DNA of 64,000 nucleotides from Actinomycetes bacterium (lineage in GTDB: Bacteria > Actinomycetota > Thermoleophilia > Solirubrobacterales > 70-9): NCBI GenBank assembly GCA_016861045.1, contig BOKP01000001.1:747529-811528 (forward strand), given 5' to 3'. The notes under the pieces were generated by a model that saw nothing but the letters and a program-made list of their open reading frames with translations, had not been told where the DNA came from and made no database searches. Position numbers and translations under genes: made by a program. Shown one piece after another: positions 25,826-33,135 of the stretch (its first letter is position 1; each line of letters opens with the position of its first letter).

Positions 25826-25881
25826 ATAATAGAGCAACATCGCTCTTTCTGTTAGAGCAAGCGCGCTCTACTGTCTAGAGC
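25826..25881 (-). promoter_or_regulatory. Promoter with three phased TAGAGC operators upstream of the AAA ATPase gene
   Basis: Site 1 is TAGAGC-N6-GCTCTT (25830-25847), site 2 is a perfect TAGAGC-N6-GCTCTA (25853-25870), and site 3 begins TAGAGC at 25876 with a degenerate right half. The left halves are exactly 23 bp apart. Minus-strand TATTAT (25831-25826), 11 nt before the ATG, overlaps site 1, so binding would block transcription. Confidence 0.65.
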
Positions 25882-25917
25882 ATCTCTGCTGGCGGCCCGG
25901 CCCGACCTTGGCTGAGA

Positions 25918-25973
25918 AGGGACCAGGCCGCGGTTGCGCGCCACTTCACCGCTCAACTGCGGATTTGGTCCCT
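25918..25973 (-). terminator. Two-tier hairpin, probable terminator of the malyl-CoA lyase gene
   Basis: The outer stem AGGGACCA (25918-25925) pairs with TGGTCCCT (25966-25973). The inner stem CCGCGGTTG (25928-25936) pairs with CAACTGCGG (25954-25962) with one G-U, leaving a 17-nt loop. It lies 95 bp beyond the mcl stop in the direction of mcl transcription. The rest of 25883-26067 shows no gene. Confidence 0.5.
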
Positions 25974-26067
25974 GCCAGGGCAGCGACTTGCAGTTGGGGC
26001 GGCAGGTGTGGCCCCGGCCGCTCCCTCCCAGCAATCCCCCGCTCGCCTGGCAGGCCGGTCGGCCGGG

Positions 26068-27117
26068 CTACAGCCCGTAGGCCGCCTTCAGCTCCGGATC
26101 CTTCTCGGCCAGCATCTCCGCCAGCCCGACCATCACCTTGCACTGCTTCCAGGTCGCGTCGTCTTGCATCTTGCCGTCGATCATGTGGACGCCGCGGCCG
26201 TCCGGGATCGCCTCGATCACCTTCTTGGCGAAGCGGACCTCCTCGGGATCGGGGCTGAAGACCTTCTTGGCGATCTCGATCTGGACCGGATGCAGCGACC
26301 AGGCGCCGACGCAGCCGAGCAGGAAGGCGGCGCGGAACTGCGCCTCGCAGCCGGCCGTGTCCTTGATGTCGCCGTAGGGCCCGTAGAAGGGCAGCAGCCC
26401 GGCCGAGGTGCAGGCATCGACCATCCGGGCGATCGAGTAGTGCCAGGGATCCTGCTGGGCGGTCGCGCGGGGGGCCTCCGGGTCGTCCGCGTCGGGATCG
26501 TTGATGACGAGGTAGCCGGGGTGGCCGCCGCCGACCCGGGTCGTCTTCATCCGCCGCGAGGCGGCGAGGTCGGCGGGGCCGAAGCTCATCCCCTGCATCC
26601 GCGGGCTCGCCGTCGCGATCTCCTCGAGGTTGACGACGCCGAGCGAGGTCTCGAGGATCGCGTGGACGAGGATCGGGCGATCGAGGCCGGCCTTGGCCTC
26701 GAGCTGGGCGAGCAGGCGGTCGACGTAGTGGATGTCCCAGGCGCCCTCGACCTTGGGGATCATGATCACGTCGAGCTTCGCGCCGATCTCGGTGACCAGC
26801 GTCGTCAGGTCGTCGAGCACCCAGGGGCTCTCGAGCGCGTTGACCCGCGTCCAGAGCTGGGTGTCGCCGAAGTCGACCTCCTTGGCGACCCGGACGAGCC
26901 CGTCGCGGGCGGCCAGCTTCTTGTCGACCGGGACGGCGTCCTCGAGGTTGCCGAGCAGGATGTCGGCCTGCTCGGCCATGTCCGGGACCTTCGCCGCCAT
27001 CTTCTCGTTCGAGGCGTCGAAAAAGTGGATCATCCGCGAGGGCCGGAACGGGACCTCGAGCACCGGATCGGGGGCGCCGATCGCGAGCGGCCGGGGGAAG
27101 GTGCGTGGGTTTCTCAA
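26068..27117 (-). CDS. mcl: HpcH/HpaI-citrate lyase family: L-malyl-CoA/beta-methylmalyl-CoA lyase
   Basis: This 349-residue TIM-barrel lyase has [20 protein letters not shown] at the start, the metal-ligand acidic motif [12 protein letters not shown], the CoA-contacting arginine region [20 protein letters not shown], and [18 protein letters not shown] with the second acidic ligand. These are features of malyl-CoA lyases. In the ethylmalonyl-CoA pathway it would cleave beta-methylmalyl-CoA to glyoxylate and propionyl-CoA, and malyl-CoA to glyoxylate and acetyl-CoA. The TTG start at 27117 was chosen because AGGAG lies 6 nt before it. A TAGCGT box lies further up. It is divergent from a lipoprotein gene; mcd and the hydratase gene follow that gene. 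Confidence 0.85.
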   Translation of the reverse strand: MRNPRTFPRPLAIGAPDPVLEVPFRPSRMIHFFDASNEKMAAKVPDMAEQADILLGNLEDAVPVDKKLAARDGLVRVAKEVDFGDTQLWTRVNALESPWVLDDLTTLVTEIGAKLDVIMIPKVEGAWDIHYVDRLLAQLEAKAGLDRPILVHAILETSLGVVNLEEIATASPRMQGMSFGPADLAASRRMKTTRVGGGHPGYLVINDPDADDPEAPRATAQQDPWHYSIARMVDACTSAGLLPFYGPYGDIKDTAGCEAQFRAAFLLGCVGAWSLHPVQIEIAKKVFSPDPEEVRFAKKVIEAIPDGRGVHMIDGKMQDDATWKQCKVMVGLAEMLAEKDPELKAAYGL

Positions 27118-27247
27118 GTTCTGCTCCTGGATCGGTCGGTGGGGGCCGAGGACGCTACCGGAGCACCGACCGACGGTCCCGCCTGGGCCGCGCATAGACT
27201 CCGGCCGCTAATCGGCCCGGATCGGAGGGCCCCGGAAAGGGAGCTTC

Positions 27248-27790
27248 ATGCGACTTCTCAGAATCCCACTCGTCATCCTCGCCCTCGTCGGGCTGATCGC
27301 GCTCGCCGGCTGCGGCGGCGGCGACGGCACCGACAGCACCGAGGCCACCAGCTCCGATGCGCTCAGCGACGAGGAGTACGCGCAGGAGGCCCAGGCGATC
27401 CTGCTCGAGTTCGGGACGAACTTCCAGCAGCTCGGAACCGAGATCTCGAGCGCCAAGAACGCGCAGGAGTTCAGCGATCTCGTCGATGATGCGGAGGCCG
27501 AGATCCAGGGGGCGATCGACGATTTCGGCGCCCTGCAGCCGCCGGCCGACGCCCAGGAGGGCCACGACCAGGCGCTCGCGGCCCTCGAGAACTTCTCGTC
27601 GAAGCTGACCGACGTCAGCGAGGCGGCCGAATCCGGCGACGAGCAGGCCTTGCAGGAGGCGGCGCAGGCGCTGCAGGAGGCGGCGGTCACCTTCGAGACC
27701 GAGCTCACGCAGGCGGCCGAGTCCTTCCAGGAGGCCGGCGTCGAGCTCGGCGGCTCGTCCACCGACTCGACCGACGCGACGACCGGCTGA
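27248..27790 (+). CDS. Secreted lipoprotein, acidic and helical
   Basis: This 180-residue protein has a lipoprotein signal peptide (MRLLRIPLVILALVGLIALAGC, lipobox LAGC, Cys ~22), a short Gly/Asp/Thr linker and a ~135-residue acidic, Gln/Glu-rich domain predicted to be helical (repeated heptad-like stretches such as QEAAQALQEAA). It ends in a Thr/Ser-rich tail. The anchored domain would sit on the outer face of the membrane. The function is unknown. AAAGGGAG lies 5 nt before the ATG, and TAGACT at 27195-27200 gives a ~40-nt leader. A very strong hairpin follows. Confidence 0.8.
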   Translation: MRLLRIPLVILALVGLIALAGCGGGDGTDSTEATSSDALSDEEYAQEAQAILLEFGTNFQQLGTEISSAKNAQEFSDLVDDAEAEIQGAIDDFGALQPPADAQEGHDQALAALENFSSKLTDVSEAAESGDEQALQEAAQALQEAAVTFETELTQAAESFQEAGVELGGSSTDSTDATTG

Positions 27791-27822
27791 CCGCAGGCGC
27801 GGAGCCGCGTCGCCGGGCGGCG

Positions 27823-27854
27823 GAGGCTCCCCGGACCGGGTCCCGGGGAGCCTC
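27823..27854 (+). terminator. Strong terminator after the lipoprotein gene
   Basis: GAGGCTCCCCGG (27823-27834) and CCGGGGAGCCTC (27843-27854) form a perfect 12-bp stem with an 8-nt loop, followed by GGTTCGT. Confidence 0.7.
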
Positions 27855-28006
27855 GGTTCGTCCGCCGCGAGCGGGCGCCGGTATCCTTCGCCCGTCGCAG
27901 GCGGCCGCGCCGCGGCGGCTGCCGCCGCCGAGGAGGGCCCGGGCGGGCACGCGGCGCCGCGACGAGGTCCGACGTTCGCCCCAGATCCCCGCAGGAGCCC
28001 GCAGAG

Positions 28007-29224
28007 ATGGCCGTAGACGCCCCGAGCTTCGAAGAGAAGACAGAGATCCAGAAGGAGATCACCGAGATGGTGCGCTCCTTCGTCGACAACGAGATCATCC
28101 CAGTCGCCGAACGGTACGACCACGAGGACGAGTTCCCGGAGCCGATCGTCGAGCAGATGAAGGAGCTCGGCCTGTTCGGGGTGACGATCCCCGAGGAGTA
28201 CGGCGGAATGGGCCTCGACCTGACGACCTACGCGATGATCGTCGAGGAGCTCTCGCGCGGCTGGATCTCGATCTCGGGGGTCGTCAACACCCACTTCATC
28301 GGTTCCTACCTGCTGATGAAGTTCGGCACCGACGAGCAGAAGGACCACTTCCTGCCGCGGATGGCGACCGGCGAGATCCGGGCCGCGTTCTCGCTCTCGG
28401 AGCCCGAGGTCGGCTCCGACGTGCAGGGGATCAAGTCGACCGCGAACAAGGACGAGGCGAGCGGCGACTGGATCCTCGAGGGCCAGAAGATGTGGGTCAC
28501 CAACGGGCTCCGCTCCGGCGTCGTCTTCGCCCTGATGAAGAACGATCCGAAGGCCGACCCGCCGCACACCGGGATGACCTGCTTCATCACCGAGAAGGCT
28601 CCGGGGGAGCATGAGAACACGGGCGATTTCGCCGGTCTCTCGGTGCCGCCGCAGATCAAGAAGATGGGCTACAAGGGGGTCGAGTCGACCGAGCTCGTCT
28701 ACAGCGGCTACCGCTGCCCGCCCGAGCGCATCCTCGGCGGCGAGGGGGCCGGGCTCGGCAAGGGCTTCGCGCAGATGATGGACGCGCTCGAGGTCGGTCG
28801 CGTCAACGTAGCCGCCCGCGGCGTCGGGATCGCCCAGCGCGCGCTCGAGCTGGCGCTCCGCTACAGCCAGGAGCGGAAGACGTTCGGCAAGCCGATCGCC
28901 CAGCATCAGGCGGTCCTGTTCAAGCTCGCCGACATGGCGACGAAGATCGAGGCGGCGCGCCTGGTGACGCTGAAGGCGGCGCGGATGAAGGACGCCGGCG
29001 AGCGCTCCGACCTCGAGGCCGGGATGGCGAAGCTGATCGCCTCCGAGACCGGCAAGGAGTGCGTCGAGGAGTCGTTCCGGATCCACGGCGGATACGGCTA
29101 CTCGAAGGAGTACGAGATCGAGCGCCTCTACCGCGACGCGCCGCTGCTTCTGATCGGCGAGGGGACGTCGGAGATCCAGCGCATGGTGATCGGCAAGAAG
29201 CTGCTCCAGCGGCACAGGATATGA
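28007..29224 (+). CDS. mcd: Acyl-CoA dehydrogenase, probable (2S)-methylsuccinyl-CoA dehydrogenase
   Basis: This 405-residue FAD enzyme of the acyl-CoA dehydrogenase family has the substrate/FAD motifs AAFSLSEPEVGSDVQGIKST and WVTNG, the FAD-contacting RKTFGKPIAQHQ, and the catalytic-base region LIGEGTSEIQRMVIG near the C-terminus. The specific role is inferred from context: it is followed by a MaoC-type hydratase and sits near mcl, ecm and ccr, as in Streptomyces ethylmalonyl-CoA clusters. Classical proteobacterial Mcd is longer, so the assignment is moderate. CAGGAG lies 9 nt before the ATG. Its stop overlaps the ATG of a repeat micro-protein. Confidence 0.8.
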   Translation: MAVDAPSFEEKTEIQKEITEMVRSFVDNEIIPVAERYDHEDEFPEPIVEQMKELGLFGVTIPEEYGGMGLDLTTYAMIVEELSRGWISISGVVNTHFIGSYLLMKFGTDEQKDHFLPRMATGEIRAAFSLSEPEVGSDVQGIKSTANKDEASGDWILEGQKMWVTNGLRSGVVFALMKNDPKADPPHTGMTCFITEKAPGEHENTGDFAGLSVPPQIKKMGYKGVESTELVYSGYRCPPERILGGEGAGLGKGFAQMMDALEVGRVNVAARGVGIAQRALELALRYSQERKTFGKPIAQHQAVLFKLADMATKIEAARLVTLKAARMKDAGERSDLEAGMAKLIASETGKECVEESFRIHGGYGYSKEYEIERLYRDAPLLLIGEGTSEIQRMVIGKKLLQRHRI

Positions 29225-29418
29225 GCGCCGCGTCCTCCGCCACGCGTCCGGGCGCGGACGACTGCGCCGCGTCCTCCGCTACGCGTCCGGGCGCGGACGA
29301 CTGCGCCGCGTCCTCCGCCACGCGTCCGGGCGCGGACGACTGCGCCGCGTCCTCCGCTACGCGTCCGGGCGCGGACGACTGCGCCGCGTCCTCCGCTACG
29401 CGTCCGGGCGCGGCTTGA
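29221..29418 (+). CDS. Micro-protein of five 13-residue repeats, coupled to mcd
   Basis: The ATG at 29221 overlaps the mcd stop (ATGA). The 65-residue product is MS followed by four exact copies of AASSATRPGADDC and a fifth cut to AASSATRPGAA. Each full repeat ends in Asp-Asp-Cys. There is no signal peptide or known family. The 39-bp DNA units differ only at a silent GCC/GCT codon, so the array is recent or homogenised. Whether it is translated is not shown: coupling favours it, but a simple minisatellite with 39-bp (3n) units would also stay open. Confidence 0.45.
   Translation: MSAASSATRPGADDCAASSATRPGADDCAASSATRPGADDCAASSATRPGADDCAASSATRPGAA
29227..29412 (+). repeat. 39-bp tandem repeat, 4.8 copies, each with a hairpin
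   Basis: Units start at 29227, 29266, 29305, 29344 and 29383; the last keeps 30 bp. Each unit contains CGTCCG-ggcg-CGGACG, a 6-bp stem with a 4-nt loop. The copies are identical except for one C/T. There are no spacers, so it is not a CRISPR array. Confidence 0.9.
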
Positions 29419-29425
29419 TCCCGCG

Positions 29426-29788
29426 ATGAGCTCGATCACCCAAGACCTGATCGGGATCGCCCACGGGCGCCTGGTCGAGCAGATCCCCGCCCTGGCGAAG
29501 CTGAAGCTCGTCGCCAGGCTCGAGCTGCGCGGTCGCGGCGACGTCCAGGTCTTCCGGGTCAGCTCTCCCGGTCCCGAGATCAGCAAGCAGGAGCCCGAGG
29601 ATGCGCGGATCGAGGTCTCGCTGCCGCGGGCCGACTTCAACGACCTCGCCGACGCCGACCTCTCGCACTGGCGCACCGCCTACGAGCACGGCGTCGTCAA
29701 GATCGGCGGCGAGCCCGCCGTGGTCAGGCTGCTCGGCGGCGTCATCGCCAAGCACGAGGCACGCGGCAACCTCAAGCGGGTCCGCTGA
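29426..29788 (+). CDS. SCP2-like small protein
   Basis: This 120-residue protein begins MSSITQDLIGIAHGRLVEQI. A beta-rich core follows (LVARLELRGRGDVQVFRV, DARIEVSLPRADFNDLA), then a helical end with HGVVKIGGEPAVVRLLGGVI. That order resembles SCP2 sterol-carrier-like domains, which bind lipids or acyl-CoA, but the match is by eye. It sits between the acyl-CoA dehydrogenase and the MaoC hydratase, so a supporting role with acyl-CoA substrates is plausible. The start is 7 bp after the repeat micro-protein stop; no strong ribosome site is visible. Confidence 0.6.
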   Translation: MSSITQDLIGIAHGRLVEQIPALAKLKLVARLELRGRGDVQVFRVSSPGPEISKQEPEDARIEVSLPRADFNDLADADLSHWRTAYEHGVVKIGGEPAVVRLLGGVIAKHEARGNLKRVR

Positions 29789-29840
29789 GCGCCGTGCGCC
29801 CGAGCCTTCCGGAGTCCCCGAATCAACGCAACGAGGAGCA

Positions 29841-30362
29841 ATGAGCGAGAACGAGAGCCACGAGCTGATCACCGACCAGGCCGGTCGCGAGGCGTCGGGT
29901 GCCCACGCCTACGGCCGCTACCTGGAGGAGTTCGAGGTCGGAGCCGTCTACAAGCACTGGCCGGCGAAGACGGTGACCGAATCCGACGACCACCTCTTCT
30001 GCCTGATCACGATGAACCACCATCCGCTGCACCTCAACGACGTCTACGCCGGCGAGTCGCAGCAGGGCCGCAACGTCGTCGTCGGCCCGCTCGTCTACTC
30101 GCTCGCGCTCGGGATGTCGGTCAGCGACGTCTCCGGCAAGGCGATCGCCAACCTGGCGACCGAGGACCTCAGCCACCCGAACCCGGTCTTCCACGGCGAC
30201 ACCCTCTACTGCGAGTCGGAGGTGCTCGAGGTGCGGCCGTCGCAGTCGAAGCCCGATCGCGGCATCGTCAAGGTCCACACCCGCGTCTACAAGCAGGACA
30301 ACACGCTCGTCGCCGAGTTCAAGCGGACCGTCCTCGTCCCCCGCAGGGACCCGGGGGAGTAG
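29841..30362 (+). CDS. MaoC-type hot-dog hydratase, probable mesaconyl-CoA hydratase
   Basis: This 173-residue MaoC-like dehydratase has YLEEFEVGAVYKHWPAKTVT, the hydratase segment DHLFCLITMNHHPLHLNDVY (catalytic Asp and His of the R-hydratase motif), VVGPLVYSLALGMS and a C-terminal hot-dog strand. In actinobacterial ethylmalonyl-CoA clusters a single-domain MaoC protein beside mcd and mcl is the candidate mesaconyl-C1-CoA hydratase; that specificity is inferred. GAGGAG lies 4 nt before the ATG. It heads a run of closely packed genes to 32594. Confidence 0.8.
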   Translation: MSENESHELITDQAGREASGAHAYGRYLEEFEVGAVYKHWPAKTVTESDDHLFCLITMNHHPLHLNDVYAGESQQGRNVVVGPLVYSLALGMSVSDVSGKAIANLATEDLSHPNPVFHGDTLYCESEVLEVRPSQSKPDRGIVKVHTRVYKQDNTLVAEFKRTVLVPRRDPGE

Positions 30363-30377
30363 GCGCCGGGATCGCCG

Positions 30378-31034
30378 GTGGTCGATCCCTACGCGACCCG
30401 GCGCCCCGACCTGAGCGGCCGGCCCGCCGGGCCGCCCGCGTGGGCCGCGGACGTCGAGCGGCTCGGCGGCGCGCCGGTCGGCGCCGGAGGCGGGCTCGAC
30501 GGCGACTGCGCGTTCGCCGTCGTGCCCTGCCGCGGGATCGGCACCCTGGCGCCGGTCGCGATGGTCGAGCCGCCGCTGGGCGTGCTGCTCTGGCTCGAGC
30601 ACGTCGCCGACCCGCGTGGCGGCGACCCGGCCAACCGCCTGCTCGCGCGGCTCGACGCCCTCGATCGCCCGATCCTCGCCGTCAAGCACGGATCCGTCGG
30701 CGGCCCGCCGGACCGTCCCGGCTGCGTCGAGGTCGGAGCCGGCCTCGTCGCGACGGTCCTCGAGGCGCTCGATGCCGTCGTCTGGGAGCGCGATCCTGAC
30801 TTCGGCTACCTGGTCCCCGCCGCCGTCCCCGGCCTCGCCGATCCCGAGGCGCGGGTGCTGATGCCGCGGCTGCTCTACGCCGACAACGACCGCGTCTACG
30901 AGCACGCCGGGCTCGTCGCCGACAAGCAGCGTGAGCGGCGGGCGATCGCCGCCGCCGCCGCCGGCCTCGATCCGCGCGTCGGCGCGGCCTCCCGCTGGCC
31001 GCCGTCGCCGACCGGCGAGCGCTGGCGGGACTGA
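30378..31034 (+). CDS. Hypothetical protein with a PckA-tail-like C-terminus
   Basis: This 218-residue protein starts at a GTG 16 bp after the MaoC gene. The C-terminal half (KHGSVGGPPDRPG..., ERDPDFGYLVPAAVPGLADP, LMPRLLYADNDRVYEHAGLV) resembles by eye the last ~100 residues of ATP-dependent PEP carboxykinase. The nucleotide-binding P-loop and metal-binding parts of that enzyme are absent, so it cannot be a working carboxykinase. The N-terminal half is not recognised. It may be a regulatory or degenerate paralogue in the acyl-CoA gene cluster. The next gene starts 4 bp downstream. Confidence 0.55.
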   Translation: MVDPYATRRPDLSGRPAGPPAWAADVERLGGAPVGAGGGLDGDCAFAVVPCRGIGTLAPVAMVEPPLGVLLWLEHVADPRGGDPANRLLARLDALDRPILAVKHGSVGGPPDRPGCVEVGAGLVATVLEALDAVVWERDPDFGYLVPAAVPGLADPEARVLMPRLLYADNDRVYEHAGLVADKQRERRAIAAAAAGLDPRVGAASRWPPSPTGERWRD

Positions 31035-31038
31035 GGCC

Positions 31039-31530
31039 GTGGGCGAGGTCAGGCTGGAGGTGCGCCTCGCCGTCGCTCCCGATCGCCTGTGGCGTGAGGT
31101 ATGCACGCTCGACGGAGTCAACCGCGAGCTCGCGCCGCTGCTGCGGATGACCGTTCCACCGGGCCTCGAGGGGGCGACCTTCGACGCGCTGCACCCGGGC
31201 GACCCGGCCGGCCGGTCGTGGCTGCTCCTCGCCGGCCTCGTCCCGGTCGAGTACGACGATCTCCGCCTGGTCGAGATCGAGCCGGGGCGCTTCCTCGAGC
31301 GGTCGCGGATGCTTACGATCGACCCCTGGGAGCATGACCGGTCGGTCGTCGCGGCGGGCTCGGGGTCGCTGCTGCGCGATCGGCTGCGCTTCGAGCTGCG
31401 CCGGCCGCTGGCGCTGCTGCCCGGGGCCGATCGCCTCGCGCGAGCGCTCGTCGGCGCGATCTTCCGCCACCGCCACCGGCGCCTTGCGAAGCTGTACGGC
31501 CGACCGACCGAGAGGAGCGAGCACGAATGA
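31039..31530 (+). CDS. SRPBCC-fold protein (START-like)
   Basis: This 163-residue protein starts at GTG 31039. It has an initial beta strand LEVRLAVAPDRLWREVCTLD, typical of SRPBCC/polyketide-cyclase-like proteins, a strand-rich centre (LLAGLVPVEYDDLRLVEIEP, GRFLERSRMLT) and a long basic C-terminal helix (RHRHRRLAKLYGR). Such folds bind hydrophobic ligands. It is tightly packed between the preceding gene (4 bp) and the peptidase gene (ATGA overlap 31527-31530). The ligand is unknown. Confidence 0.65.
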   Translation: MGEVRLEVRLAVAPDRLWREVCTLDGVNRELAPLLRMTVPPGLEGATFDALHPGDPAGRSWLLLAGLVPVEYDDLRLVEIEPGRFLERSRMLTIDPWEHDRSVVAAGSGSLLRDRLRFELRRPLALLPGADRLARALVGAIFRHRHRRLAKLYGRPTERSEHE

Positions 31531-32594
31531 GTGGCATCCCCGAGTCCCTTGACGCGCTGATCCGCGTCCCGGCGCCGTCCGGCTACGAGACGCCGGCGGC
31601 CGAGGTCTGGCGGGACGCCGCCTCGTTCGGCGATGTCGGTGCCGACGTGCTCGGCTCCTCGACCGTGTCGGTCGGCGTCGCCGAGGACCGGCCGACGGTG
31701 GCCGTGGTCGGGCACATCGACGAGATCGGCCTGTTCGTCAGCCACGTCGACGACGAGGGGTTCCTCTGGTTCGGGCCGATCGGCGGCTGGGATCCGCAGA
31801 ACCTCGTCGGCCAGCGGGTGATCGTCCGCGGCTCGGGATCGGGGGGAGGGGGCGAGGTTCCCGGGGTGATCGGCAAGAAGCCGATCCACCTGCTCGAGCC
31901 CGACGACCGCAAGAAGCCGGCGGAGATCAAGTCGATGCACATCGACATCGGCGCCAAGGACAGGGACGAGGCCCTGACGCTGGTCAGCGTCGGCGACCCG
32001 GCGGTGCTCGCGGCCGAGCCGCTGCTGCTCCCGAACGGCCGCCTCGTCTCCCGCTCGCTCGACAACCGGCTCGGCTCCTACGTCGCGCTCGAGGTCGCGC
32101 GCCGGATCGGCGCCGGCGACGAGGTCGCGGTCGGCGTCGTCGGCTGCGCCGTCGCGCAGGAGGAGATCGGGCTGTTCGGCTCGGCGACGACCGGCTTCTC
32201 GCTCGACCCCGACGTCGCGATCGCCGTCGACGTCACCCATGCCACCGACGCGCCCGGGATCTCCAAGCAGGAGAACGGCGATCACGCGCTCGGCTCCGGC
32301 CCGGTCGTCGGCCGCGGCTCGACGTTGAGCCCCAAGGTCTCCGACCTGCTCCGCGACGCCGCCGAGGCCGAGGGCATCGCTTTCACCTTCGAGGCCTCGG
32401 GCCGTCACACCGGAACCGACGCCGACTCGCTGCAGGTCGCCCGCGGCGGCATCGCCACCGGCCTCGTCTCGATCCCGCTGCGGTACATGCACTCCTCGGT
32501 CGAGACGGTCTCCCTCGACGACGTCGAGGGAGCGATCCGCCTGATCGAGGCGTTCATCCGCCGCCTCGATCCGGACGAGTCGTTCGTGCGGTAG
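31527..32594 (+). CDS. M42-family metallo-aminopeptidase
   Basis: This 355-residue co-catalytic metallopeptidase of the tetrahedral aminopeptidase/endoglucanase M type shows VVGHIDEIG (metal His), RSLDNRLG (bridging Asp), AVAQEEIGLFG (Glu base and ligand), VAIAVDVTHATD (Asp ligand) and IPLRYMHSSVE (His ligand). All expected metal ligands appear present. It would trim N-terminal residues from peptides in the cytosol; there is no signal peptide. Its ATG overlaps the SRPBCC gene stop. It is the last gene of the run that begins at 28007 or 29841. Confidence 0.9.
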   Translation: MSGIPESLDALIRVPAPSGYETPAAEVWRDAASFGDVGADVLGSSTVSVGVAEDRPTVAVVGHIDEIGLFVSHVDDEGFLWFGPIGGWDPQNLVGQRVIVRGSGSGGGGEVPGVIGKKPIHLLEPDDRKKPAEIKSMHIDIGAKDRDEALTLVSVGDPAVLAAEPLLLPNGRLVSRSLDNRLGSYVALEVARRIGAGDEVAVGVVGCAVAQEEIGLFGSATTGFSLDPDVAIAVDVTHATDAPGISKQENGDHALGSGPVVGRGSTLSPKVSDLLRDAAEAEGIAFTFEASGRHTGTDADSLQVARGGIATGLVSIPLRYMHSSVETVSLDDVEGAIRLIEAFIRRLDPDESFVR

Positions 32595-33066
32595 GGGGCG
32601 GGCGGTCGCTCGGCCCGCGCCGGAGCCGCCGGCATTGGCGGTGGGCGCCCGGCTTCCACCGTTGCCACACGGCGGCTCGGGCGAGCGGCTTGGCCGGGTC
32701 GGCGGGCGGGCCTTGTCGGCCACCGCCGGCCGTGAAGCCGTCGAAACCCACCGTACACGTGGATAGCGTCGACCTCAGGGTCGTCGGCGCCGTCCAGGAG
32801 CCGAGCCGAGCGGACTTTCTTCGGAATCGCGAAGGTTCTCGCAGTCGCTCGCCGCGAACGCTGCGTGACGGCGACTTCGGCTCGCGCAAGGGCATCTCTC
32901 GCCGCCGCCCGCGATCAAAGCATCACGGGACGCCCGCGGGCGAACGCTCGCGGCGCAGTCACCTCCGGGATGCCGATCCCCGCCCGCACCCTTCCCTCGC
33001 TGCCGGGCCGCAGCCAGCCCGCCGGCAGCCACCGAGGCCCCAGCGCACAAGCCCGCCGCTTCGGAG
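32595..33066. other. Non-coding stretch without a recognisable gene
   Basis: Several open frames cross this interval on both strands, but none has a start with ribosome site, family similarity or plausible composition. The GC content is somewhat uneven. It may hold a decayed gene or an unrecognised RNA; I can assign nothing. Confidence 0.6.
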
Positions 33067-33116
33067 GGTGAAGTCGACAAGGGTTGCGCCTGGCGCAACG
33101 AATACCGACCTTCACC
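33067..33116 (-). terminator. Nested hairpin, probable terminator of the CxxC protein gene
   Basis: The outer arms GGTGAAG (33067-33073) and CTTCACC (33110-33116) extend with TCG/CGA after a one-base bulge. An inner hairpin GTTGCGC-ctg-GCGCAAC spans 33083-33099. It lies 20 bp beyond the minus-strand stop at 33136. Confidence 0.5.
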
Positions 33117-33135
33117 GCGCGCGGGACGAGTCGTC

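Noticed and set aside
29227-29412. CRISPR array
   Set aside because: The units are directly tandem, with no variable spacers and no cas genes nearby.
29128-29676. Minus-strand Arg/Gly repeat protein through the 39-bp array
   Set aside because: The 3n unit keeps several frames open. This one has no start signal and runs antisense into the SCP2-like gene.
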